Translations under genes and position numbers: made by a program
DNA from: Paraescarpia echinospica
Taxonomy: Eukaryota > Annelida > Polychaeta > Sabellida > Siboglinidae
DNA: 64,000 nucleotides
Reading direction: 5' to 3'
NCBI GenBank assembly: GCA_020002185.1
Contig: CM034536.1
Span: 7,012,917 to 7,076,916 of the forward strand
The notes under the pieces: model-generated
The model's database searches: none
What the model was told of the DNA's origin: nothing
Seen by the model: only the letters and a program-made list of their open reading frames with translations
In this document: piece by piece, positions 21,668 to 32,629 of the stretch
Position numbering within the stretch: the stretch's first letter is position 1
Layout: each line of letters starts with the position of its first letter

Positions 21668-23999
21668 ATCTCGGCATCCCGAAAAGCGCGCCAAAAATAT
21701 GCATATTCGAAAATGTCCGGATGCACACCATAAAATGTGGAATTTCTAATTCATTGAATTTTTTTGATTTTTTTTGGCTTGGTGGACGTGGAAATAGATA
21801 GCAGGATGTAATATAACATGAATTCGAGCAATATATGTTTTTATTCCCTTTAACAGCAGTGTAAATAGCTCGTTCAGACGGAGCTCGGTATGCTCTTTCT
21901 GGACATAGTTGACTTTCATATGTGGTATGATAATCAATAGGACTTTTTGTGTACGAAATGTGCTCAAACTGCCTGTTTTGGTATGTCCACAGCACAGGGG
22001 GGGCATTACAAATTATCAAAATAATAATATTTACTAACTTGCAACTCTTTAACAACTTGTCTTATTCATTGAAGGTACACATATCCACCGATTTATGATG
22101 CTCTTTCAATGTCCAAACACATTTCCTTCATTTTACAGGATTTAAACAAATGTCCACAGAAATCAGGTATTTTACGTTATCCGAAGATTTGCTTGTATAT
22201 CTAAGTTTCAGTAAAGCAATAACTAGTTAGAAAGTACATGTTCTTTACCTAAACATACGAGGTTATCACCCAACGGCAAGAGAATTACAATAAATCAACT
22301 TCACTGATCCTATCTAAACTACAGAAAAGCAGCGTCCTCGTAATTAAGAATGTGTTCTACGTTATCCATTTTTTTCAGTTATGAATGTTTTTAGGTTTGT
22401 AATGTGACATAGCATATGTAGACCCATTGCTTCTTTTGTTAAACAAGGGCACTGCTGGCCATGCAGACCTAATTTGACATCAGAGAGGTCGACAATACCA
22501 AAATTTAATGGTCGTGTTTTATGTTATTTATTCATGTTCTACGGTATCACACGGGAAGAGAATGTCGCTACCATCAGACGGCGACGTTTTCTTGCCAGAT
22601 TCAGTCGTAGTTCTGCTAGGAGACGGACCTCTCAGCTTGCAAAGCCAAAAGAAGTCTTTATTTATCCCTAAATGAATGACAAACACATATGGTATTGCGC
22701 CCGTCTGAGCTAATTTTCGTTAACATTGAGAACTTACTAACATATTTCCACTTATAATGAACCGTTTTTTCGTTCAAATTGAAGTGAAGACTAGCAGACT
22801 TGTTGTCTGCCAAAAGTCGCCTGCCCCTCCGAGAGCAAAGGATCAATATCGTAAAATGTAATCGACAACGTAGAATACAAATGGTTCACATAGAACACAT
22901 TTCGCTGCTAATTTCCCAGCATTTATCGATACTGTGATTAGACAGTCTCCCTTGGGTATTTTCCTGTAACTTGTAGTCGTCGTTTATTGTCATCTAAGAT
23001 GTAGAATAATGAATCATACTTAGGCCTTTCAGAATAATAGTTGTGTTTCCTGGTACATGCTCTCAATTAATAGGATAAGTAGGTAAGACAGATATTTGCA
23101 AAATGCAGTGAAATTGAGCTCAAACTCATGCACGCTATAGGAAACACAAAGAACAAAATTATGCATAGTACTTCGCAAAAGAGATGGAATGCATGGCACA
23201 GTAGTATTTCAAAACAGCGCAGTTGACCAAGGATGCTAGAGAAGAGAAAAAAGAAAGGAAATCATGTGAAGTCAGCAAGAGAGAGAATATTACGAAGTTC
23301 AAGTACGGGAGTATTCAGAAATCACCCAGACAGAGTTCAAGTCCAGAGCTAGAACTTTCCAGTTGTCATGGAGGTTTTGGCGTAAGCGGATTGTACAGAG
23401 CAGATATAACGTTTCTAACAATTACGTGTGCCGCCTCTTCAAAGAGCTTAGCAATGACTACTGCTCAGAGTAGCAGGTAACTGTGCAAATGGGACATGAC
23501 ACATGAAAGTCTTACAGTAGTGGTATACGATCAGATGGCTCACAGTGTTGCAACTGTCATTTTAATCTCCAAGGTCATCATTGGGTGGGTCCAAGCAAAC
23601 TTGCCCAACATCCAGCAGACACACTTGTTTCTCAGACGAGACAATATAGAAACAGCACAATCTCCAACATGGGTCAAGTTCAACATAATGGTATCGGCGT
23701 CATGGCATTACTGTGAATGTGGCTATGTAAACCGCCCATGCGATGAAATATGAGGAGCTGGAAAACGAAGCTGGTCGTGCGGTGAAGAAATAGAAACAGC
23801 AGGTGCTCGTGATTTACGAGTTCGTCAAGTCGTATTTACGATATAAACAAGCACATTAATTTTGGAAGGCAGCATTAGATGCAGCGGAATCTCCGAGTTC
23901 ATGTCAAGTTGTCAAGTAAACATAGTTCTATCATCTAGCGTCTCGCATTGAATTCAAGCAAGTTTTTAGTTTTATATGAATATTTTTTTTTATTTAATT
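21668..23999. other. Decayed, unassigned sequence
   Basis: Several short ORFs (for example 21594-22055 minus, 22474-22671 plus, 23223-23480 plus, 23496-23753 plus) have no recognisable domain. The last gives VVVYDQMAHSVATVILISKV..., not identified. 23860-23965 resembles 24915-25010. I see no supported gene. Confidence 0.35.
23860..23965 (+). repeat. Diverged direct repeat, copy a
   Basis: GGAATCTCCGAGTTCATGTC...GTTGTCAAGTAAACAT...CGCATTGAATTCAAGC matches 24915-25010 with about four fifths identity by eye. The two copies bracket the LINE fragment at 24005-24700 and the acidic ORF. Confidence 0.65.
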
Positions 24000-24004
24000 G
24001 AATT

Positions 24005-24700
24005 TATTTATTCAAGATTCAACACAAGTACAAAGTGTAATTTCAAATAAGGTATAAACATACACGTTTGTAATCAAATCCACCATAAACAGTGGAACAA
24101 TGAAAAATGTAGTTAAGCATTGAACAATACGAAAATGTTGAAGGGAAATGCAAGATGTTTTAAACTTATAAATAGTATTCCCCACACTATACAATTGCAC
24201 TGGTACAATATATACACAATATATAACTTTAAAAAATTAAATTAAATTTAAACTACCTGAAGGTATGGTAGTTGATATAAAATAACAAACATAGAATGAA
24301 AACATAAATTCATCATATATTTGCAGGAGTAAAGCTTTGTACATCTTTTTGAATTGATAAGTGGAATTGCACAATTTAATGTCAGCACACAGGCCATTCC
24401 ACATCTCAGGTCCCTTTATACTGATACATTCCGCTTTTTTAGAAGTCCTATTAAATCTTATTTTGAAATTGCAATTTTTCATATGGGTGTTATGATGAAG
24501 ACTGTCATTAAGTCTCTGGAAGTACAATATAATATTTGTTGGTAAAAGATTAGTATAAACACCATGCCATTGAAATCCACCATGTCCTGTACAGTTAAAG
24601 TTTTCAATTGATAAAAAGTTGGTCTGGTATAAGCCATGACTATAATTATGGGTCGAGTTTCACAGATAACACAACTGTTGAAATAAGCTTCGAAATGTTG
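24005..24700 (-). pseudogene. LINE ORF2 C-terminal fragment and 3' UTR
   Basis: Read on the minus strand: GGFQWHGVYTNLLPTNI, then HHNTHMKNCNFKIRFNRTSK, CISIKGPEMWNGLCADIK, STYQFKKMYKALLL. The order (H-x-x-T-R, basic patch, G-P-x-x-W-N-x-L, F-K-x-x-x-K) is the common end of CR1/Jockey-group ORF2. AT-rich sequence down to about 24005 is the 3' end. Strongly 5' truncated. Confidence 0.7.
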
Positions 24701-24719
24701 TATTAGTGACAGTTCAGCG

Positions 24720-24986
24720 TTGCGGGAAGTGATCGATGATTACTTTTATCTGCCAACTTCGGAACTTGACAGCGACGTCGAAATAAGTGATAGCTGCACT
24801 GACAGCGACGATGAACTCGTGTTGAAACCGATATCAACAACAACTACAAGTGTTGACCGTACCAGTCCGGTGGTTTCTATTAACACTGCGGAAGTTGATG
24901 TTGACGGTGATCACAGCGAGGTTGACCCGGAATCTCCGATTTCATCTCAGGTTGTCAAGTACACATCGTTTAGCGTCGCGCATTGA
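24720..24986 (+). pseudogene. Acidic ORF of unknown origin
   Basis: An 88-codon frame rich in Asp, Glu, Ser and Thr: LPTSELDSDVEISDSCTDSD and DELVLKPISTT. The 3' part lies in the direct repeat 24915-25010. Acidic low-complexity starts like this occur at the N-terminus of some transposases, and a transposase-like fragment follows at 25211. Function not recognised. Confidence 0.3.
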
Positions 24987-25010
24987 ATTCAAGCAAAATT
25001 TTAGCTATAT
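24915..25010 (+). repeat. Diverged direct repeat, copy b
   Basis: See 23860-23965. Both end with GCATTGAATTCAAGC. Confidence 0.65.
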
Positions 25011-25029
25011 ATGATTGTAATTATGGATC

Positions 25030-25210
25030 ACAAGAAATATATAGATATGCTAGAAAGAGTACAGAGGAAAGCGACTAAAATGATACAAAAACTGAGATGA
25101 GAAAATACGCCTAAAAGAATGTGGTTTGACAAAACTAGAGACCAGGAGATTGGGAGGAGATCAGATAGAGGTTTTTAAAATATTGAATGGTTATGAAAAT
25201 ATTGATATAA
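25030..25210 (+). pseudogene. Short CR1 ORF2 fragment (copy 4)
   Basis: Matches the C-terminal region of copies 1-3: DMLERVQRKATKMIQKLR, KECGLTKLETRRLGGDQIEV, FKILNGYENID. A deletion replaces the middle of LSYEKR. At 25210 it changes abruptly into a different sequence (DUF7869-like), and the fused frame continues without a stop. Confidence 0.8.
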
Positions 25211-25539
25211 ATGGACATCTTATTTCTCATGCTGACAAATGTGGGGGACAAAACAAAAACAATTTCATGCTGTCGTACCTGGCCTGGAAAGTTGCCACCG
25301 GACTCAACGCTCAATGTCATTTCTACCTGCCTGCCACACAAAGTTCTCTCCCCGGACTGGTGTTTCGGCCTGATCAAGCGCGTCTACTGGCGATCAAAGG
25401 TGTCTTGCATGCAGGACATTGTTACTGTAATCCACAAGTCACCAGAGAAATACCTGAATTGTTAACATTTTGTGGCTGTGATACAAATTTCGTTCGCGGG
25501 ACTTTGTTGCCGACCCGAGCCTTAATTTGTGATAAATGA
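25211..25539 (+). pseudogene. DUF7869-like (HADNC-GQNKNN type) transposon-derived fragment
   Basis: The frame gives HADKCGGQNKNNFMLSYLAW and KVATGLNAQCHFYLPA. After a frameshift near 25340, the +1 frame gives LSPDWCFGLIKRVYWRSKVS and CMQDIV. The pattern ADxCxGQNKNN...YLxWR, then PDWCFGLxKRxxRR, is one I recall from large invertebrate families of uncharacterised proteins thought to be transposon-derived. It is truncated on both sides. Confidence 0.55.
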
Positions 25540-26604
25540 TAACATAAATAGGCAAAGCATAAATAATTATAAATTAGAACCATTTTAAAAGTAACATTTG
25601 CTTGCTGAAAACGAATGTATCAGAATCACAAAATCAGCGCAGTTTTGGTTCATTGACGTAGAAAGAGCACAAGAGGACATTCCTTGCTAATCTAAAACAA
25701 AGATGGTGGGAGGAGTTGGAAAGATCATACGATTTCAATAACGTTCGAAATATATTATTTTATCCTAATTTAATTCATACTTGTAATAACAAGGGTGCAG
25801 ATAATCGGACATACAATATAATGTACATGGTCATGCTAATGTAAGCGATGTTTGTCAGTAAATGTGAATTAGTAAGGTTTCGATTGGAGTGAATCGAACA
25901 TGTCACTGAGTTTTGTCTAGTGGACGCATGATGCATTTTCTACGGCATCAACTAAAATATGACTTGCCTATACCAGGTGCATGCGAAATGAACAATTTAC
26001 GCCAAAGGTCTCGTGAATTTCAAATGTCGTTATATATATATATTATATACATAACTATTATAACTCGGCGTTCATGCGACATTTGGAATAAATTATTCGT
26101 GTCGCATGCATATGTTACAGACAGGCTGCACACAAAAAAAAATTCATAATGTAACTGGCGACCCACTCAAAATGGCTTGGCGGCGCAATTTTGGGTCGTT
26201 GGCGACGCAATTTTGGGTCACGACCCATGTGTTAAGAACCACTGTTTTTAACTGAACGCAAACGCATAGTAGGAATACATAAATTGCGATATAAGGATCA
26301 AGATACATCTGAGAGACTACGACATTTAACTTTGCAATGGCAAACAGTTCCCGAAAAAGGATTTACCAGGCGAGCCAGTTTTAGTGGCGGTTCTGCTAAC
26401 TAAGTTGACGATCAAGTGTACAAGGCGTTTTTCTGGCAATTTATTGACATAAAGCTGCCAAGACAAGCAGTGTTTCACGAGACAGATGCTGGCCGCTAAA
26501 TGCCTGATCTGAGGTAGCCACGTGTAGGCATAGTTAATTTAGCAGCCAGCAGTGATGACAAAATATACGAATAAAAACGTTTTAAAAACAATTGAACAAA
26601 CGTA
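25540..26604. other. No gene recognised; contains a hAT-like end
   Basis: AT-rich and non-coding apart from the repeat end annotated at 26155-26252. There is a short AT tract at 26031-26047. Confidence 0.4.
26155..26252 (-). mobile_element. hAT-like transposon end
   Basis: GCGACCCACTCAAAATGG...GGGTCACGACCCATG and then GTGTTAAGAACCACTG, the mirror of a CAGTGGTTCTTAAC... terminal repeat followed by GACCC words. GGCG(A)CGCAATTTTGGGTC is duplicated in tandem just inside. The matching left end is not found nearby. Confidence 0.55.
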
Positions 26605-26937
26605 AAGGTAAGTTCTTATATAGCGCAGTATCCATTCCTTAGGACCGCTCAAAGTGCGTTACACTTTACTCCCTGGCAAACCTGTTCAATCGAACACCAT
26701 CTCGACTTCTCTGGGAAGCGTCCAGCCACGGTGCAATTAATGCGCGAAGACTGTTCGTACACAAATGTCCACCAACCACTGTCTATAGCCAGGTATACAT
26801 TCACAGAGCTGCGTGAACTGGAGCAACTTACAGTGAACGAATTTGCCCAAGGTTCGACACGGCAGTATAGGATTCGAACTCGGGTTCACTCGGTCGAGAA
26901 TCCGATGTTCTAGTTACAGCGCCACTGCGCTCCACAA
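26605..26937 (-). mobile_element. tRNA-derived SINE (second copy)
   Basis: On the minus strand: A box GTGGCGCTGTAACTAGAAC (26908-26926), B box AGTTCGAATCC (26870-26880), then CTGCCGTGTCGAACCTTGGG, matching the body of the SINE at 10790-11130. It has no insert between B box and body. Confidence 0.75.
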
Positions 26938-26939
26938 AA

Positions 26940-27250
26940 GTTACAGGGCAATGGCCTTCTGTCCTTTTCAATTATCAAAGTAATACACCAAGTAATCACA
27001 CTGTAATTCTACCCATGTTACAATAGCGGCCGTCTTCTGTCACGTGGGACTGTACTTAACCATTGCAGCTGCATTATGTAGGTGTATTTTTGGTATGATG
27101 GCTCGCACTCTTGCTCGTGATATTTACACCCGATATTCACCCGAAATATACGAATACTAGCAGGTCTAAACACTGGGAAAACAATACATACTATTTATTT
27201 TAGTTTGGTTTAAATAAGTCTTACAACCGTATGATGTTCACAAACCACAA
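26940..27250. other. 3' flank of the methyltransferase gene
   Basis: No coding signal. TTTATT at 27194-27199 is AATAAA on the minus strand, about 50 bases past the stop codon, a plausible poly(A) signal. Confidence 0.45.
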
Positions 27251-29728
27251 TTACGTCCAAGGCTCGCACGAATAAAACGTCAGATGTGTGCCTTTCAACG
27301 GAAACGGTTTCGCGGCCGTGCACCGACTAATCCTCTTGAGTGGGAGGCGCCACAGCGCCACGTAGTGCTCATTGGTATCATCAATAGGTCCGTCACGTTG
27401 GACACATAGTGGGGTAGATAAAGACAACGGTTCGATTTCGAGGTTTAGCCTGCGGAAGCGATAGGATGTCGTCGAGAGCAGATCTTCGTTTCGAGCATGC
27501 GTACCAAAAGTCGTCGTTAGCAGATAGCCACTTCCGCTGCTCGAGAAAGCATCCAGCACCCGGATGACGTCATTGAAGTAGAGGTGCTGCAGCATCATGC
27601 GGTTGACGATGATGTCATACGTGTCGTTGATGCCATTCTGCACGACGTCCCCTGCGATGAACTTCCATCCAAAACGGCCATATTCCTTGCGGTGGTGGTC
27701 GATCAGCGTTGGGACGATGTCGACGCCGGTGTAGTCGATGTCATCCCGCGTGTGTAGGAAGCGAGACATCCACGCCATGTCGCCACACGGCACGTCGAGC
27801 AGACGAATCCGCGACAACCCGCGCACGGCTCGTACCTCGGACACGATCCGGTGCAACGTTGCCGTGATCTCTTGTGCATACAGCAGCGTCGAACCTGGCC
27901 CTGCAGCAACGTTTTTATTATCGAATTTTTTTTTTTAAAACTCATCCGTCCATTGTAATTATTTTTCGTATTATATATTTTCACCAATTTTCAAGTATAC
28001 TTGTTCTCTGCACGTACGACGTCCGTGTTCGATGCCATCATCATGTACACGTGTGACAACTCCTAGTTCCTTCGTCTCGGTTGATTGGAGTGACTTTTCA
28101 CGAGGCAATCTGGAAGTAAAGTATATACACATACTTTACTTCCAGATTGCCTGGTGTTCGTTTCTGCTTCCTTGTGTTTGTCTCCCTGTCTAGTATTTTC
28201 ACTTCCTTCCAGTCTATAATTTTATTTCCTGTGGTTTGTTGGTCCGTAAGGGCCGATTTCGTGATGGTGGACTTTGATCTTTCCTTTTCGCTCCTCGTGT
28301 TAAAATCCAGAAACACACCAATCAAAGGTGACGAGAAAACCGCTTTCACGTGTAATGACGACATTTGACGGAGACGTCACACGTACTGAAGAAGCTTACT
28401 TGAAAAGAGGCGAAGGCCTGTGCAAAAGGGTAAATACAATGGTTGGATATGCTTAAATGCATGCATTCACTTATCGTTAGATATGTCAGCAGTTTGGTGA
28501 GGTTTGGGAATGTGTTTTGTTTCATGTAGGACCCTTCATTTTCTGCTTCGTCTACGTCCAATACGAACTTGATCATAAAGTAGCTTATTTACCCTGCTTT
28601 GTATGGGAAAAAGGATTTTTCCAAATAAAGCCGCATTTATGTCAATGAAAACATACATATACAAGAATACCAAATCCATAGAAAGAACTCAAAGACACGA
28701 CGCCAGATTGTGTAAGCACAACTACTCGAGAAAGCCAAGAACAGTAACACAACTCCTTAAAAACTTCGAGTGGGATAACTTCCAAACAAGAAGGAAAACA
28801 AAAACACGTAGCATTTTATATAAAATAGAACAAAACCTTATAGATATCCCACTAGAACGATATATCAAATGCAATTCTAGATGCTAACATAAACATGATA
28901 ATCAGTTCTGCAAACCAGCATTCATCAAACATATTTGGAAATAATTTCTTCTTAACCACAATAAAAAAGTGGAATGTTCTACTTCCAGGCATTGTTTCGT
29001 GTAAATCATTGAATTCATTCCAGAGTATTATCGTCCAGCATTAAAAAAATTAAACCAAACGAGTCATCATGCGAACTAGCGTGATGTTCCATAAGACATT
29101 TTGTCAGTCAGAATACAGATACAAATATTAATTTAGTCTTCGTGAGAACTCCCAACATTCTGTGCACCGGAATGTAATCCATCCTATAATCATTAGCATT
29201 GATATTAGACCCCCTTTTTGTATTCAATAGAATAATTGGCATATTTCTGATCACTGAAAATGTATCTAACCTCAAATATCTAACACATAAATGCTGACCA
29301 CTCCCAAAATGCAATGCATGATATGACACCACGACGACTGTTGGATGTGCTGATGTCGTGGCTCTCGATATATCGTCAAAACCCGTTGTCCTACCTGACG
29401 CTTGGAGTCCCGTGTACGCCGAATCAGTGTCGGTGCCCCAAGCCCGCTTGTCAAACACCTTCTGGAAAGAATCTAAACGCAACTTCGTATCTTCGGGATA
29501 ATCGATTTTCTTGACTTCTACAGGTCCGGTGCTCATATGTTTTGGTTGGTGGCCAATCACGTCTCCCGTCACGCAGTTCCTGACGTACCCGTCGGACACG
29601 ATGACTAGATGGTTCCCGTTGTTTGATGCTTGACTTGCGGAGAATGAGAGTCTTATAAGAAAGCAGATGGACAAACATGCGCATCCAAGAATTACGCGTT
29701 TAATTCGCCGTTTGTCGCCCGAAGCAAT
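27251..29728 (-). CDS. Membrane-anchored SAM-dependent methyltransferase-like protein (two exons, 5' end missing)
   Basis: Exons on the minus strand are 29728-29395 and 27900-27251 (stop TAA 27251-27253), together 327 codons. The donor CAG|GTAGG at 29395 and acceptor CTGCAG|GG at 27901 join phase 1 to give LQASGPGSTLLYAQ. Exon 29728 starts after an in-frame TAG that forms the acceptor CTCTTAG, so the start codon lies in an unseen upstream exon. Domains: basic residues then a hydrophobic segment (RVILGCACLSICFLIRLSFS, about 11-30), a type II anchor; a stem region; AWGTD...YTGLQASG; then a Rossmann-type methyltransferase with LLDVPCGDMAWM (motif I, about 145-156), YTGVDIVPTLIDHH (motif II), FIAGDVVQNG and VNRMMLQHL. 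The substrate is unknown. No stop breaks the frame, so it is probably a live host gene. Confidence 0.75.
28102..28151. repeat. Perfect 21-bp inverted repeat, 8-base loop
   Basis: AGGCAATCTGGAAGTAAAGT(A) and its exact reverse complement, separated by TATACACA. It lies in the intron of the methyltransferase gene, at the end of the Penelope-like fragment. Confidence 0.85.
28145..28345 (-). pseudogene. Penelope-like element fragment (GIY-YIG endonuclease, C-terminal part)
   Basis: On the minus strand: STITKSALTDQQTTGNKIID then WKEVKILDRETNTRKQKR. The A-x-T-D-H...N-H-x-I-D-W-x-x-x-K-x-I-D-R-E pattern is the end of the GIY-YIG domain of Penelope-like elements. It sits in the intron. Here D-Q-Q replaces the usual D-H. 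Confidence 0.6.
28605..29070 (+). pseudogene. LINE ORF2 C-terminal fragment
   Basis: The plus frame gives RHDARLCKHNYSRKPRTVTQ, LLKNFEWDNFQTRRKTKTRS and LYKIEQNLIDIPLERYIK. Then, across stops, NQFCKPAF and KKW(E)N. Rows of this kind (A-R-W/F-x-x-x-x-Y, L-x-W-x-x-L-x-x-R-R, N-x-F-P-x-x-x-x-x-W-N-x-L) end many LINE ORF2s. It lies in the methyltransferase intron, on the opposite strand. Confidence 0.65.
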
Positions 29729-30102
29729 CTAAGAGCATCAACCGTGTACACGTCAAGTGGTGCGACTGCAAATCCTTGTAGACAATGGCCTGAAGACACG
29801 TTCCCAGTGTACAGACGTGCTCTGTTCGTATGCTACTCTAATGTTGCATGCCACACCTTTAGATCGATGGAAAGCCGCGCTGTGACAATGAATCAATTAA
29901 TGGTTATACAAAATATTTCTTTCATGCCGGCATTCAATTTATACACACCGGTAGAGAAACACATATCTACCGACTACTGAAGTTTTGTAAGCAGGGTCTC
30001 AAAAGATATTCATACGGAGAAAGACATTGCATGAGTAAAATGATATGAGTAAAACAAAATGTCAAGAAGATATTTCGTTTGTCAGAACATTTCAAGCAGT
30101 GA
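29729..30102. other. Upstream flank or intron of the methyltransferase gene
   Basis: No initiator exon could be recognised. An upstream exon is required by the reading frame. Confidence 0.35.
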
Positions 30103-30105
30103 AAA

Positions 30106-30148
<43 letters not shown>

Positions 30149-30190
30149 GTGTGTGTGTGTGCGCGCGCGCGCGCGCGCGCGCGCGTACGT
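30103..30190. repeat. (TGTATG)n-(TG)n-(CG)n compound microsatellite
   Basis: Hexamer TGTATG repeats run into TG and then about 13 CG dinucleotides. Long CG/TG alternation is Z-DNA-prone. Confidence 0.9.
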
Positions 30191-30439
30191 ATATATGTAT
30201 GCTGGTAAGTTAATATTTTCCTCTCAGACTGCTCGAACCTCGATCGCCAGGAACAGGACATATGACCTACATGTATTTATTTTCAAAATATCTCATAAAC
30301 ATCAAGATTCTCACCTTTTATGGGATAAAACAGTTGCTCTCACGTAAAACGTAATGTGCGCGTAATACGTAAAACGAAACTTCACAATCGCATTCACGCG
30401 GCAAATACTTTAGGTAAACGGCCCCTGCGTCAATGACTT

Positions 30440-30985
30440 GGCAACATGAAGTAGACGGTTACAGAATAATGCTTATGTCTACCCTAGCCAGTACCCTGAT
30501 GAACCGGTGTGAGACTTCGGAAGAAGGGGGCAAGAAGGAAGAAGAGAAACACAAAAGAGGAGCTCTTAGAGTATGTGGTTATATCCGTCCTATGCCTTGA
30601 AAAGGGCGACGGATAGCAACAACAAAAAAGACTGAAAAAAAGAAATAGGGCAATACTTACAGAAGTCAAGTAGTCATCCCGTACGTGGACGAGGTATCAG
30701 AGAGGGTAGATCGAGTGTTGAAAAAGTATGAGGTAGCAATAAACATGCCTCACTACACCCTCAGGTGCCTGTTGGTACACCCTAAGGACAAAGTGAAGGC
30801 AGAAGAACAGGGCGAACCGGTGTATCAAATACCATGGAAAAACTTAGGTGCTGAGTATATTGGGGAGACGGGAAGATTATTCAAAACGTGACTTGAGGAA
30901 CATAGAAAGGTTGTTAAAACAAACAAAAAGAGGAATACACGAAGAGCGAGACAAACGATCTTTGTCAACTATCAACAAATCCGCC
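30440..30985 (+). pseudogene. Penelope-like element, RT end and GIY-YIG endonuclease
   Basis: STLMNRCETSEEGGKKEEEK and HKRGALRVCGY match the end of the Penelope RT linker. From 30680, VDEVSERVDRVLKKYEVAIN, TLRCLLVHPKDKVK and PVYQIPWKNLGAEYIGETGR show the connector and the GIY-YIG core (VYQI...YIGETGR). The Cys pair usual in IPCxxC is changed to W and L/G. A stop at 30889 and frameshifts follow. No terminal repeats were found. Confidence 0.75.
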
Positions 30986-31259
30986 CTCACGGCTTATTAA
31001 ATTGTCTTTACTCCCATGTTATCATCCACACAAGTCAGAATCAAAGAATGTCCATAGCAGTGGGTCTAACAATACAAGCACCGAGTCGTATGCCTAACAT
31101 TAGCTGAACGAATCGTCGGCATACAGTCGAGTATAGTAGTTTCCGTCATTGCAAATGAAGGCAAACAACCATTGCTTATTTTCCAAGTCATCGCAGCCTG
31201 TTGCCAGGGCCTAGCTGTAATTGGTCGCATAGCCGCCGCCAACATCGAATCCTGGACGA
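30986..31259. other. No gene recognised
   Basis: Between Penelope and LINE fragments; no supported coding region. Confidence 0.35.
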
Positions 31260-31945
31260 ATAGTGGCCCGGCCATGGCAAGTTCGGCCGCAGCGGTTACT
31301 ACGCCCCTGCAAAACAACCGAGTTCATCCTCCAACCTACTTTAGGCAACAAAGCAGGACCTCCCGAAATAAAATTATCTGGAGGAATCATAGAAGTTATC
31401 GAAAACTTAACGTATTTAGGGAGTCACCTGTCCCAGTTGGCCACCATGGAAGCAGAAATTCAGCACCGTATCCGCAATGTCAGCATCTTCTTCAGGAAAC
31501 TGCGCCACGGAGTTTTCGACGACCACAACCTCAGGATACCCACCGCACCACATACAGCATCTTCACTGACGCCGAACAAACAGCAGCATGCAAAATCAAC
31601 TCCGCTGCACTGGTCATGCGCTGTCTCAGAATGCCAGAATCCCCCCTTCCCCGACTAGACATGATTTCAGAACCAGTGGTGACCGGAGAAAAACGATTTA
31701 GAGACACTGTTAAACATTACATTAAGAAAGGCCAGATTAACATCAACACTTGGCTGCGACCGTCAACTTTGGCGCCGCAGAATCCACCAAGCAACGGTCC
31801 AATTCGAAACTGACCGCCTCCTTCACGAGTCGAATAAGTGGCAGAGGAGAAAGGAGATGTCACAACATATACACGTCTCCCTTCCACCCGGAACCTCCTG
31901 CCCACACTGTGCTAAGTTGATCACGTAAAGAATCGCGCACATGAG
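31260..31945 (+). pseudogene. RTE-like LINE C-terminal fragment with zinc finger
   Basis: EIKLSGGIIEVIENLTYLGS, HLSQLATMEAEIQHRIRN and KLRHGVFDDHNLRI are RT thumb blocks. DTVKHYIKKGQININTW, DRQLWRRRIHQATVQFETDR and CPHCAKLIT...HMSHL (a C2H2-like finger) make the usual tail of this family. A gap removes the YGxExW region, and frameshifts lie near 31530 and 31765. Confidence 0.75.
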
Positions 31946-32629
31946 TCACCTCATGACTGACCCTTGGCGGACGTCACCGTCGTTTCGAGGAACGGTTGAT
32001 GATGACGTTGGTTGTGAGTAGGTATATTGCTCCTCTAAATGTGTAGAAGGGCCCACGGCATTTCAGGTTACAGGCCCGAATAATTGTTGATATGTACAAC
32101 CTGATGTCGGAAACGAGTCTATTGTCATTGCCAATGATATCATTCCCCGACACGGAGTGGTAGCAGTGCAGTTACATATTGGGCTGGTTTAGCATCGTGT
32201 CCTGAAATGATAATATAATTAAATATAATTATTTGTTTGTTTTCCAACATATGTTTCCATAATTTTCTGTTATCTGTGCTCATGCAGAATCCTGGCCCAT
32301 CTCGACCTCGCCGTTATAACTACATTTTCGTATAAATCCGCTACTTCAACGTTTTCATGCCATCATTCCACACCGTTTTAGGCATTCAATGCACTTTTGA
32401 GGCACATTTAGGGCTCTGGTACTAATATCTTATAACATTGTATATCTGAAGGGATGTGAAATGGTACAACGAATGTGTTGAAATGCCACGTTTAGGCAAA
32501 CAAATGTAGTCATAAGAGCGAAATCACAGTTGGTCCGGATTATACACACAAGTGCCCAGTTAGCTACTTCATTGAACTGCATTTCCAGTGCAGGTGTCGT
32601 TAGTTCAAATAGATAGTATATTAAAGCAC
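31946..32629. other. No gene or repeat recognised
   Basis: Ordinary non-coding sequence by eye. Confidence 0.35.

Noticed and set aside
20153..21694. Mirrored ORFs of 78-114 residues in the inverted repeat
   Set aside because: Two overlapping frames are open in each arm and neither shows a known domain; probably chance frames in a repeat.
10664..26252. The two hAT-like ends as one large transposon
   Set aside because: They are 15.5 kb apart with unrelated elements between, and the sub-terminal sequences do not match clearly; more likely two separate remnants.
31172..31813. 213-residue ORF overlapping the LINE fragment
   Set aside because: A different frame (31263-31658) carries the RT motifs; this one only picks up the ININTW tail by a shift.
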